Shown: piece after piece, positions 17,213 through 24,906 of the stretch
Layout: the number at the start of each line of letters is the position of its first letter
Numbering within the stretch: the stretch's first letter is position 1
DNA from: Chloroflexota bacterium
GTDB taxonomy: Bacteria; Chloroflexota; Dehalococcoidia; UBA2247; RBG-13-53-26
Assembly (NCBI GenBank): GCA_003551705.1
Contig: PUNJ01000177.1
Location: 1-51,879, forward strand
DNA length: 51,879 bases
Direction of reading: 5' to 3'
Made by a program: the position numbers and the translations under genes
The notes under the pieces: generated by a model
Database searches by the model: none
What the model was told of the DNA's origin: nothing
Seen by the model: the letters and a program-made list of their open reading frames with translations, nothing else

Positions 17213-17914
17213 ATGAAAGTACTAGCTATCGAAGACGATCCCGACATTCTGGAAGTCATGTCGCTCTCTTTCCGTATGGGGTGGCCTCAAGCCACACTCA
17301 TCTCCACACAAAAGGGCAGCACTGGTGTGGAGATGGTGGAAACAGAAAACCCTGACCTTGTCCTTCTTGACCTTCTTCTCCCGGATATGAATGGCTTTGA
17401 AGTCCTGTCAGAGATCAGGGCTTTTTCTAACGTGCCGGTAATCATCGTCAGTGTCAAAGTAGAGGAGATGGAGCGTGTTCGAGGCCTCGAAATGGGAGCG
17501 GATGACTATGTGTGCAAACCGTTCAGTTATATGGAGCTCCTGGCCAGAGTCAGAGCCGTACTCCGCCGCGGCGGAGCTGAAGAAGACCCCAATCTACCCA
17601 TAATCTTTGATAATGGCGGCCTTGTCATCAATTTCAGGTCCCAGGAAGTCAAGTTGTCCCAAAACGAAATCAGCCTGACACCCATAGAATATCGACTTCT
17701 CTGCCAGCTGGCCCTGAATAATGGGAAGACAGTCTCTCATCAATCGTTGATAGAGAAGGTCTGGGGGCAGGAGTACCTGAATACGCCCGGGGTTTTGAAG
17801 GTCCACATTCATCGATTACGACGCAAGCTTGGGGACAACCCTGACAATCCGCAGCTCATAACTACGGTCCCAAGACGAGGCTACAAGTTCAACATGGTTT
17901 CTCCAAGAGTATAG
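17213..17914 (+). CDS. OmpR/PhoB-family response regulator, canonical
   Basis: 233 residues. The receiver domain (1-120) is intact: acidic cluster EDD at 7-9, phospho-Asp in LVLLDLLLPD, the conserved Lys in CKPFS. The winged-helix DNA-binding domain (about 135-230) has SLTPIEYRLLCQL, the recognition helix region VLKVHIHRLRRKLGD and the wing TVPRRGYKF. Such regulators bind tandem 11-bp direct repeats as dimers. The arrays flanking this gene (16420 and 18043) have exactly that spacing, so it is the prime candidate to read them. No histidine kinase is encoded in the window. The ATG at 17213 is chosen because the receiver fold begins MKVLAIEDD; longer in-frame forms add non-family sequence. Confidence 0.92.
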   Translation: MKVLAIEDDPDILEVMSLSFRMGWPQATLISTQKGSTGVEMVETENPDLVLLDLLLPDMNGFEVLSEIRAFSNVPVIIVSVKVEEMERVRGLEMGADDYVCKPFSYMELLARVRAVLRRGGAEEDPNLPIIFDNGGLVINFRSQEVKLSQNEISLTPIEYRLLCQLALNNGKTVSHQSLIEKVWGQEYLNTPGVLKVHIHRLRRKLGDNPDNPQLITTVPRRGYKFNMVSPRV

Positions 17915-18042
17915 CCGGCCTTGGGCCATTCAAGAACCCCCCTATCTCTAATCGAAAACCACTCCTACATCTTTCATTTGTTGGGCAATCCGCCCTGAAC
18001 AGGTCCTGTGTATTTACATTGTGTTTGTGCGCTTGTAAAAAC

Positions 18043-18129
18043 GTAACTCTTGCCCATCTATTACGTAACTAGGGCGCAATTCGTCCTTCACTACGTTTAA
18101 CCTCTTCTTAACCGACCCTGTGTTACGCT
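18043..18129 (+). promoter_or_regulatory. Array B: 11-bp-phased TAAC repeats plus -10 element
   Basis: GTAAC at 18043 and 18065 are 22 bases apart, with weaker positions at 18054, 18076 and 18087. A 10-base step then leads to TTAAC at 18097 and TTAAC at 18108. Exactly 11 bases further on is TACGCT (18124-18129). The promoter-proximal geometry (10-base step, TTAAC, 11-base step, TTAAC, 11 bases, TANGCT) is identical to array A at 16485-16517. It lies in the 297-base gap before the second response regulator and would drive that gene and probably the secreted protein and signal peptidase genes behind it. Confidence 0.68.
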
Positions 18130-18211
18130 GAAAAAGCCATCGAGAATTCAAGTCTCTTTATCTATAAGAAAATGATGTCAAGAACACGATATTACGACAG
18201 GGGGCAGCCAA

Positions 18212-18910
18212 ATGCTTTTGAGAGCCATCATAATCAGTAACTCTGCGAATACTATTGATATCGAAAAGGCTTTGAGTGATGAGGACTTCGAGGTCCTCAC
18301 TTTCCAGAATAGCGCTGAAGGCATGAAGAATATATACGTGACCCTGCCCGACGTTGTTATTCTGGAAGATAGTATGTCCACCGATTCGGGTGATCTCTGT
18401 TATCAGATTAGGCGCTTCTGTCCTTCCGTTACAATCCTGCTTGGCGAAGAAGGGAGCGAAGGTTCCAAGGTTGTAAGCGGACTAGAAAGAGGTGCAGACT
18501 TCTACATGAAAAGGCCAATAAGCACGGCAGAATTAATTGCCAGAGTCAAATCTCTTCTGCGTAGACGCCAGACTTCCCTCGGAAGGATCCGCCAATTGCT
18601 GAACGTTGCGGATCGGGGCTCGGCCCTGGACCATCATCCCAACAATCTAACTCCAACGGAGTTTCGCCTCCTGGCTTACATGGTCATGAACAGAGACCGT
18701 GTCATACCAACGGAGGAGTTCCTTGGCTCGGTCTGGGCAGGAGAAAAAGTGACCGCGGAGTCACTAAAATTCCACATTTCCCAACTGCGGCACAAGCTCA
18801 ATCACGGTTCGCCTCATTGTATTTTCAACCATTGGGGTGTCGGTTACCGCCTGGTCTATGAACCTACAATGGGCGAGGCAGGAGTTACCGCGCAGAGTTC
18901 GGGAAATTAG
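18212..18910 (+). CDS. Atypical OmpR-type response regulator with Glu at the phospho-acceptor site
   Basis: 232 residues, ATG at 18212 after AGGGGG. The receiver fold is recognisable (GLERGADFYMKRPIS keeps the conserved Lys), but the N-terminal acidic pair is Ser-Asn-Ser and the phospho-acceptor of the VLLD motif is Glu (VVILED). Glu at this place often mimics the phosphorylated state. The C-terminal winged helix is intact (LTPTEFRLLAYMV, LKFHISQLRHKL, GVGYRLVYE). Inferred: a phosphorylation-independent, constitutively competent DNA-binding protein, possibly autoregulating array B or competing with the canonical regulator at 17213. It sits directly upstream of the TasA-like and SipW-like genes with no terminator between, so co-transcription is likely. 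Confidence 0.87.
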   Translation: MLLRAIIISNSANTIDIEKALSDEDFEVLTFQNSAEGMKNIYVTLPDVVILEDSMSTDSGDLCYQIRRFCPSVTILLGEEGSEGSKVVSGLERGADFYMKRPISTAELIARVKSLLRRRQTSLGRIRQLLNVADRGSALDHHPNNLTPTEFRLLAYMVMNRDRVIPTEEFLGSVWAGEKVTAESLKFHISQLRHKLNHGSPHCIFNHWGVGYRLVYEPTMGEAGVTAQSSGN

Positions 18911-19097
18911 ATCCTTCCGACAAAACAGGCCTCGGCATGAGAGGTGGCTGAAGCGGAGGATGGGCAACAAAGAATCCAGGATGATTTCCAAGGCAGGTGC
19001 CTTATCGCGTGAAATCGGCTCTGGGTCCGGCCGAAAGGCGTACGATCTGGTCGATAGGGCCAATTTGAGCAGAACACTTATAAGGAGGGTGTGAGTT

Positions 19098-19997
19098 ATG
19101 AAAAAGATCTTGGTAAGCTTGATGACCATCTGTTTGGTTGCAGGCATCATAGGCGGCGGGCTCTTCGCCGACTGGACCGACATAGAGATCAGCAGAGATA
19201 ACTATTTCAAGGCTGGCGCCATGGACCTCAAGATATCGGATGCAGAGGGCAATTGGTATCAATACCCTGATGTCCCCCCCCTGATCCAGTATCAGGATGC
19301 TATGCCCGAAAGCTGGAAGGAATTCTTCTTTGACCTTCACAATGTGGGTCAAGGCGAACAGTTCATTCCATGGGTATACATGCATATCGTGAACCTTGAG
19401 TGCTTTGGCATACAAAAGGTCCAACCGGAAATAGCCGCTGAGACCGGCAACGCCCCTGTCGGCATAACAGCTGACGGTCAGCTGGTGTATGCCGCCGAGG
19501 ACTGGACCAGGCCGGCAGGTCCCGACAACCCGGCATTGCTGGGTGAATTTGGAGAGAACTGCGAATTTGCCGAACACGTGGAAGTCGAGATCTATACCAG
19601 CACAGTAGGCTTCGAGGGTCCTTGGACACAGGTAGACCTGACCCCGTATACCACCAGGGCACCATTTGACATCGTTAAGTTCGACGAGCTCGTTTGCCAG
19701 CAGATTTCGTTGGGACAGCTTCCGAATTGCGAAGTCATCTACGTGATGGTCAGGCTGAGACTTCAGGACATATACCAGAACGAACTTGGTTTCGATCTGC
19801 CCGTTATCCCGAAGTTTGAGGCTTGGCCGACCAATGCCCTGATGAAGGACGGCATGAGATTCGACATGGTATTCGAACTCCTGCAGTTCCCGGTTGTAGA
19901 CGTTCCTCCAATAGTGGAACCTCCAGTACCTGACCCTTGCCCGCCGGTAGCGGAACCACCAGAACCTTGTCCGCCAGTAGCAGTACCACCTTGCTAA
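19098..19997 (+). CDS. TasA/camelysin-like secreted protein with Pro/Cys-rich tail
   Basis: 299 residues, ATG at 19098 with an AAGGAGG site. The N-terminus is a SipW-dependent type signal: a basic-hydrophobic stretch (MKKILVSLMTICLVAGIIGGG) passing into FADWTD...NYFKAGAMDLKISD, the pattern of TasA, camelysin and CalY. The body is beta-rich by eye (a WVYMHIVNLEC strand, VIYVMVRLRLQDIYQ). The last 30 or so residues are almost pure Pro/Val/Glu with three Cys in PDPCPP, PEPCPP and PPC, a near-tandem unit. In Bacillus such proteins form biofilm fibres after SipW cleavage. Here the adjacent signal peptidase gives the same pairing, so an extracellular filament or surface-layer component is likely. 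The tail could form disulfide cross-links or a wall-spanning stalk. Confidence 0.8.
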   Translation: MKKILVSLMTICLVAGIIGGGLFADWTDIEISRDNYFKAGAMDLKISDAEGNWYQYPDVPPLIQYQDAMPESWKEFFFDLHNVGQGEQFIPWVYMHIVNLECFGIQKVQPEIAAETGNAPVGITADGQLVYAAEDWTRPAGPDNPALLGEFGENCEFAEHVEVEIYTSTVGFEGPWTQVDLTPYTTRAPFDIVKFDELVCQQISLGQLPNCEVIYVMVRLRLQDIYQNELGFDLPVIPKFEAWPTNALMKDGMRFDMVFELLQFPVVDVPPIVEPPVPDPCPPVAEPPEPCPPVAVPPC

Positions 19998-20014
19998 GGG
20001 AATATGAGGTAATT

Positions 20015-20043
20015 GATGAGGGATGCCTTGTGCATCCCTCATC
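20015..20043 (+). terminator. Hairpin between the TasA-like and signal peptidase genes
   Basis: A perfect 12-bp stem (GATGAGGGATGC at 20015-20026, mirrored at 20032-20043) with a 5-base loop. The tail is only TCTT, so it is more likely a partial terminator or mRNA-stabilising hairpin that lets the abundant filament protein be made in excess over its peptidase. Confidence 0.5.
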
Positions 20044-20109
20044 TCTTAAGCGCTGCCTCTTGAAACTGTACGAAGGCTGCATCCAGCCGAGAATGGGAAG
20101 GAGCAACAA

Positions 20110-20643
20110 GTGAAGAAGATATTGAAGGGAGGCCTGCTCGCTCTCGTACTGATTCTCCTCATGATCATAGTACTTCCTCTATTACTGCCCTTCATGGGCT
20201 GGCAAGCTGATCCGGTATTAAGTGGAAGTATGGGTTCAGCATTGCCTTTCGGCTCCATGGCGTTCACGCGTTCTGCAGACCCCTACCAGGGCGGCATCAA
20301 GGAAGGTGATATTCTCGTTTACAGGCACCCCATCCACCCGGAATTACGCGTCAGTCACAGGGTCATCGAAGTCAGACACGTTGGCTTGCAGCCAAATTTC
20401 CGTACGAAAGGCGATGCCAATGAGGCCCAGGATCCATATGTAGTAAGCCCACGCTACATAGAAGGTGTAGTCGAATTCAGCGTACCCCTTCTCGGTCATC
20501 TGCTACGTTTTGCCAGAACAGACGCCGGGCGAATACTATTTATTGTCCTGCCAGGGTTCGTGATCATAGCTTGGGAAGGCAAGACTATCTGGAACGCACT
20601 CGTCCACAGAAAGAACACCAAGAAGACAGAGCAGGAAGCCTGA
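20110..20643 (+). CDS. sipW: Signal peptidase I, SipW/ER type (S26B)
   Basis: 177 residues, GTG at 20110 with GGAAGGAG. An N-terminal membrane helix (about 8-30) is followed by the catalytic Ser40 in LSGSMG, then GDILVYRHP, and His83 in SHRVIEV where bacterial-type enzymes have Lys. A KGDANEAQDPYVV box carries the conserved Asp, and a second membrane helix lies near 138-156. The Ser-His arrangement defines the SipW/archaeal/ER class, which processes TasA-type precursors. The usual Met-Glu-Pro after the catalytic Ser is Met-Gly-Ser here. Its presumed substrate is encoded immediately upstream. Cell membrane, active site outside. The symbol is by similarity of type, not of proven orthology. Confidence 0.87.
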   Translation: MKKILKGGLLALVLILLMIIVLPLLLPFMGWQADPVLSGSMGSALPFGSMAFTRSADPYQGGIKEGDILVYRHPIHPELRVSHRVIEVRHVGLQPNFRTKGDANEAQDPYVVSPRYIEGVVEFSVPLLGHLLRFARTDAGRILFIVLPGFVIIAWEGKTIWNALVHRKNTKKTEQEA

Positions 20644-20858
20644 CAAGGTCCCCTTTCATGGTACTACACACCAAGCGAAAACCCCGCACTTAGTAGAGCC
20701 ACGCCCACTGTCTTAAGCCCCTGCTATTGCCTGAAAACATGCCTGGCAAACAAGTCTGGATTCCGACCGCCTTGACGGAAAGTGCTGGCAGGTCTAATAT
20801 GTCCAAATTAGAAGCATGCAGGCACAAGCCCAATATCTACTACCTCAGGGGGAATGAA

Positions 20859-21944
20859 ATGTCGAGCAATCATCTAACATCCGCTCCAGTAAGAATCAAG
20901 GTCATTGGTGTGGGAGGGGGCGGCTGTAATGCGCTGAACAGGATGGTAAAGGCGGATATCAAGGGCGCGGAGTTCATCGCGGTGAATACAGACGTGCAGG
21001 CACTCATGCACAGCCGGGCCCCCAATCGAATCCAAATCGGCCTTGTAGAATCAAGAGGTCTGGGTGTGGGTGGCGACCCTGATCGCGGCCGGCGTTGCGC
21101 TGAAGAAAATTTTGATGAGCTTCACAAAGCAGTTAGCAAGTGTGACATTCTCTTCATAGCAGCGGGAATGGGAGGCGGGACCGGCACCGGTGCCGCACCT
21201 GTAATTGCCAAAGCTGCGCGCGAAAATGGAACTCTGACCATTGCCATAGTGACCAAGCCATTCAACTTCGAACTCGCCCGCCGCCTGCAGATAGCAGAGG
21301 AAGGCATCACCGAGCTGGAACGCCAGGTCGACGCCATAATCATCATCCCCAATGAACGGCTTCTGCAGACCTTCACTTCCGAATTGACGGTGGACAAAGC
21401 CTTCAATATGGCAGACGATGTCTTGATGAACGGGGTCAGGGCTATAAGCGAGGTCATAACCCTACCGGGCCTGGTCAACCTGGACTTCGCCGACGTTAAT
21501 GCCATCATGAAGGATTCCGGCCCATGCTGGCTCTCTATCGGCCAGGGTTCCGGCAGAGACCGAGTCGGAGAAGCCGCTCGCTCTGCAATATCCAGTAATC
21601 TCTTGGAGATACCCATCGAAGGTGCAACGGGAGTCCTTTATGTAGTGTCCGGACCAAATGACCTCACCTTGGACGAAGTCAGTGAGGCAGCAACCATAAT
21701 TCGGTCCGCGGTTGAGGAAGAAGCCACAGTCTTTTTTGGTGTCACCTTTGAACCTGAACTCCAAGGTGAAGTGCGCATAACCTTGCTGGCAACAGGGCTG
21801 ACTTCCGCCCAAAAGATCAAATCCGCACAAAGAACCGAGGAATTTCGCCCCATAATAAAGAGCCTTGATGAAGACGAAAACAAGTTAGAGGCACCGGCTT
21901 TCGAGCGGCGTCCAGTATCGCAACGCCGTATCTCAAAAACCTAA
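20859..21944 (+). CDS. ftsZ: Cell division protein FtsZ
   Basis: 361 residues. The GTPase domain has the IGVGGGGCNALNRM start, GMGGGTGTGAAPV tubulin signature, and the T7 loop NLDFADVNAIM. The C-terminal peptide APAFERR matches the conserved IPAFLRR-type tail that recruits FtsA/ZipA-like partners. FtsZ polymerises into the Z ring at mid-cell. Its placement beside a sipW/tasA-like pair, away from any division-and-cell-wall cluster, is unusual. The ATG at 20859 follows AGGGGG at the right distance and starts just before the fold; an upstream in-frame start at 20727 would add 44 non-conserved residues. The linker between domain and tail is short. Confidence 0.96.
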   Translation: MSSNHLTSAPVRIKVIGVGGGGCNALNRMVKADIKGAEFIAVNTDVQALMHSRAPNRIQIGLVESRGLGVGGDPDRGRRCAEENFDELHKAVSKCDILFIAAGMGGGTGTGAAPVIAKAARENGTLTIAIVTKPFNFELARRLQIAEEGITELERQVDAIIIIPNERLLQTFTSELTVDKAFNMADDVLMNGVRAISEVITLPGLVNLDFADVNAIMKDSGPCWLSIGQGSGRDRVGEAARSAISSNLLEIPIEGATGVLYVVSGPNDLTLDEVSEAATIIRSAVEEEATVFFGVTFEPELQGEVRITLLATGLTSAQKIKSAQRTEEFRPIIKSLDEDENKLEAPAFERRPVSQRRISKT

Positions 21945-21981
21945 CGCTGGCTAATTGGTGTCCGGCTATAACTTAAGCAGG

Positions 21982-24723
21982 CTAGAACTTAAGCCACACC
22001 TTAGCCCTCTTTGTGAAGAAAGTCGCCGTCTTCTGAGGCGCCTGCATCCGGCCGGGCAGTTCGAAGGCAGGACCTTGGCCCACCCTGAGCCAGACCTTGC
22101 CCTTCCTCGAAAATAGTGTTACTACTTGCCTCGGAGTAACATCCCCAATGGACTGGATGGGCGTTTCGAAAGACACACCGTCTCCCAAACTAAGCCAGAC
22201 CTTGCCATCCTTGGTAAAGAACGTTGCTTTGCGCCTGGATGCCAGATATGAGAGAGGCGTTTCGAAGATAATTCCGGGATCTACCTTGATCCATACCTTG
22301 CCACCTCTGTTGAAAAGGACTACCGTCTGCTCCGGCATGGTTTCCGCTAAAGACTTGATGGGAGTGAGAAAAGTCGTCCCATTAGCGAGCCTGGCCCATA
22401 CCTTTCCATCCCGGGTGAAAAAGGAAATCCTTTGCTCCAAGTACAAAGGTACTGCAGGAATGTGATGACGGCTGCCGTCCCCAAGAATAATCCATCTGGT
22501 GCTGGCCCCTGAGTCAATATCAACCTTTTGGTGCTTGCCGACAGATCCTATCTTCCTGACAGGGGTAACGAATGAACCTCCCTCCTTAGTGGTCAGCCAT
22601 ACCTTTCCATCTCTGCTCGAAAAATCGACCACTTGCCTTATCGATAAGGACTTCAGAGGCGTTTCCAAAGTAGAACCATCGCCCAGCCTGGCCCACACCT
22701 TACCTTCACCTGTGAATAGGTTAACCATCTGTCCTTGACCCACGTCAGCCATGGACTCGAATGGCGTTTCCATGACAGTATCGCCAACCCTCATGAGCAC
22801 CTTGCCATCTTGCCAGAAGAGAACGGTCCTCTGCCCATAAGCCAAATCTTCCACGGACTGCAACGGAGTCTGGAAGGTGTTGCCATCGGCCATCTTCAAC
22901 CAGACCTTGCCCTGCTCGTTGAAAAATGTAGCAACCTGTTTAGAGCCCACTTCATCAAGTTTTGTAAGTGGTGTCTCGAAAGATATGCCGCTTTCCAGTT
23001 GCGCCCATATGCGGTCCTTCTTCTTGGAAAAAGCAACTTCCTGACGGGGACACAGGTCCTCTATCGAGCTTAACGGCACTTCAAAGGACAGTCCTCCGGT
23101 CGTTTTTGCCCACACCTTGCCTTCCCTCGCAAAGAAACTGGTATCCTGTTCCAGAGAAATCTGTTCCATGGTGTCCAGTTCCGTAGGGAAGGGAGTATGA
23201 TCCGCCGGCTTGACCCACACTTTGCCGTCTTTCATGAAGAAGTCGGCCCGTTCTTCGACCGAGATGGTATCTACCGGCACTTCGAATTTGGCCCCATCAT
23301 CCAAGACAGCATAGGTCTTGCCATCCTGTAGGGTGAATTCCACTTCTTGACGGGAGGATACATCCCCCACAGTCTGTATGTCCGTGGGAACCGCGCTGCC
23401 ATCCTTGAGTCTGGCCCAGACTTTGCCTTCCTTTGAGAAAAAAGTCACGTATTCTCTGGTACGAACAGCCTGGACATCAGTTGGAAATTGAGTACCGTCG
23501 GCCAGCCTTACCCATATCTTGCCCTCTTTGTCATAAAGAACAACCCTCTGCTGTGGTGCCACATCGTCCAGGTCCTTGAGAGGCGTTTCGAAAGTTGTAC
23601 CGTCACTGAGGCGTAACCAGACCCTGTCTTCCCTGTAGAAGAACTTGGCTTTCGTCTCGGACGTAATCGATTCCAAAGGAGTCTCGTACTGGCTGCCGTC
23701 ATCAAGGGTGAGCCACGTCTTCCCCTGCTTGCTTACGAAGGTGACCTCTTGCTCAGGCATAACCTCGCCTATCGAGCTGACGGGGGTTTCAATAGTTGTA
23801 CCGTCGCCAAGCCTGAGCCAAACTTTGCCATCCTTATTGAAAAATGTTGCTGTTTGTCGGGAAGTATCATCAATTGAAGACGCCACAGGCTTGCTGAAAA
23901 GCTTGGCCGACCTTGTGGAGGGACTGAGGCCCATCTGCAGGTAGCCATCGATGGCGGTAGCCAAGGATGATAGCTCTCCCAGTTTCTGGTACAAGAACTC
24001 GAGAGTCTCTCCACATATCGAGAGCACATTCTCAAAGATGGCTTCCTTCTCGCCTTCAGTCGGGGCAACGATGCCTTCAACATCCATACCGGAAAAGCGC
24101 ACATTACCATCAAACCCTGGATGCAGGTAGTCACACAGGTAAGAATAATATTCGCCGGCATTCTCAAACCAGGGTCCCAGATGTTCATCGATAAAGGCTC
24201 GAACGCTATCACACTCGGTCAGCTGCTCGCCTTCGAAAAACCGCGTTGAATAGAACCTCTGGACGTGACCCCGGTTCATCCGTTCGATCTCAGCCATGAC
24301 GCTCTCGTTATCGCTGTTACCCTCTACACGTACCAGGAAGTCGCCTGTTACCTTCACCAGGCAAGCCAGAGAGGCACCGTGTTCAAGCAAATGCTTCGTT
24401 CCGAGGGCGCACAGAAAGTAGTCCTGGTTATTAACAGCCCTTATCAAAGTTTCTATAAGGCATGATACTTTCAGATCAATAGCCTGATACACTAGAAGTT
24501 GCTGGTTCTTTAGCCTGGACAGACCCATAACGATCGGACCCAGTTCCAGATCTTGCTGACTGCTGGCGGTCGCCATCCTGTCGAGACCTCTTTCAAAGCT
24601 CAATGTCCTCAGCGGGCTGGCGTTGGACCATCTGCCTTCATGCTCTTCCAACAGGTCCAACGTCCGGGTGTTCTTATACTGGAGCCTTATTTCTTGGATG
24701 ATCCTGGGTTCCGGCATCGCCAT
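21982..24723 (-). CDS. Large repeat protein: helical N-domain plus 19 short beta-type repeats
   Basis: 913 residues, ATG at 24723 after GGAGG. Residues 1-289 are mainly helical; HLLEHGASLACLVK and EYYSYLCDYLHPGF recall HEPN-like/DUF5677 domains, but only loosely. From residue 290 to the end run 18 full repeats plus one half repeat. The consensus is about FFxKDGKVWLRLxDG, then FETPLxSI and a short linker. Repeat lengths alternate 35 and 32 residues over most of the array, giving a 67-residue double unit. Each repeat looks like a three-strand hairpin, so a beta-propeller or solenoid is plausible. No signal peptide or membrane segment, so probably cytoplasmic. It lies 183 bases downstream of a PAC2 pair on the same strand. 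I do not know this architecture; function unassigned. Confidence 0.85.
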   Translation of the reverse strand: MAMPEPRIIQEIRLQYKNTRTLDLLEEHEGRWSNASPLRTLSFERGLDRMATASSQQDLELGPIVMGLSRLKNQQLLVYQAIDLKVSCLIETLIRAVNNQDYFLCALGTKHLLEHGASLACLVKVTGDFLVRVEGNSDNESVMAEIERMNRGHVQRFYSTRFFEGEQLTECDSVRAFIDEHLGPWFENAGEYYSYLCDYLHPGFDGNVRFSGMDVEGIVAPTEGEKEAIFENVLSICGETLEFLYQKLGELSSLATAIDGYLQMGLSPSTRSAKLFSKPVASSIDDTSRQTATFFNKDGKVWLRLGDGTTIETPVSSIGEVMPEQEVTFVSKQGKTWLTLDDGSQYETPLESITSETKAKFFYREDRVWLRLSDGTTFETPLKDLDDVAPQQRVVLYDKEGKIWVRLADGTQFPTDVQAVRTREYVTFFSKEGKVWARLKDGSAVPTDIQTVGDVSSRQEVEFTLQDGKTYAVLDDGAKFEVPVDTISVEERADFFMKDGKVWVKPADHTPFPTELDTMEQISLEQDTSFFAREGKVWAKTTGGLSFEVPLSSIEDLCPRQEVAFSKKKDRIWAQLESGISFETPLTKLDEVGSKQVATFFNEQGKVWLKMADGNTFQTPLQSVEDLAYGQRTVLFWQDGKVLMRVGDTVMETPFESMADVGQGQMVNLFTGEGKVWARLGDGSTLETPLKSLSIRQVVDFSSRDGKVWLTTKEGGSFVTPVRKIGSVGKHQKVDIDSGASTRWIILGDGSRHHIPAVPLYLEQRISFFTRDGKVWARLANGTTFLTPIKSLAETMPEQTVVLFNRGGKVWIKVDPGIIFETPLSYLASRRKATFFTKDGKVWLSLGDGVSFETPIQSIGDVTPRQVVTLFSRKGKVWLRVGQGPAFELPGRMQAPQKTATFFTKRAKVWLKF
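21985..23856 (-). repeat. Tandem coding repeats (19 units, about 105/96 bp alternating)
   Basis: The DNA encoding residues 290-913 of the repeat protein. Units are diverged at DNA level but keep the GKVW core codons. Lengths in residues from N to C: 35, 32, 35, 32, 35, 32, 35, 35, 35, 35, 34, 31, 36, 32, 35, 32, 35, 32 and a final 16, which sum to 624. The final unit stops after the KVWLKF strand. Confidence 0.85.
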
Positions 24724-24906
24724 TAGTCATCCTCCCCCTGAAGTTTAATGGAGGCCGCTGCCTGTACGTGCTTGTTCCTCGCTGCTCGATCATATGGCCA
24801 TGTACCTTTGTTGTCAAGACAGGAAAGTATCACAGGAACCAGGATTGATGGCGACGTTAGGAACGACTGGGCTTGAAGCTGGGGACAAGACCATTAGAAC
24901 ACGCGT

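Noticed and set aside
18959-19094. Short basic frame (about 44 codons) just before the TasA-like gene
   Set aside because: GGAGG directly abuts the ATG with no spacing, and the product shows no family feature; more likely 5' leader.
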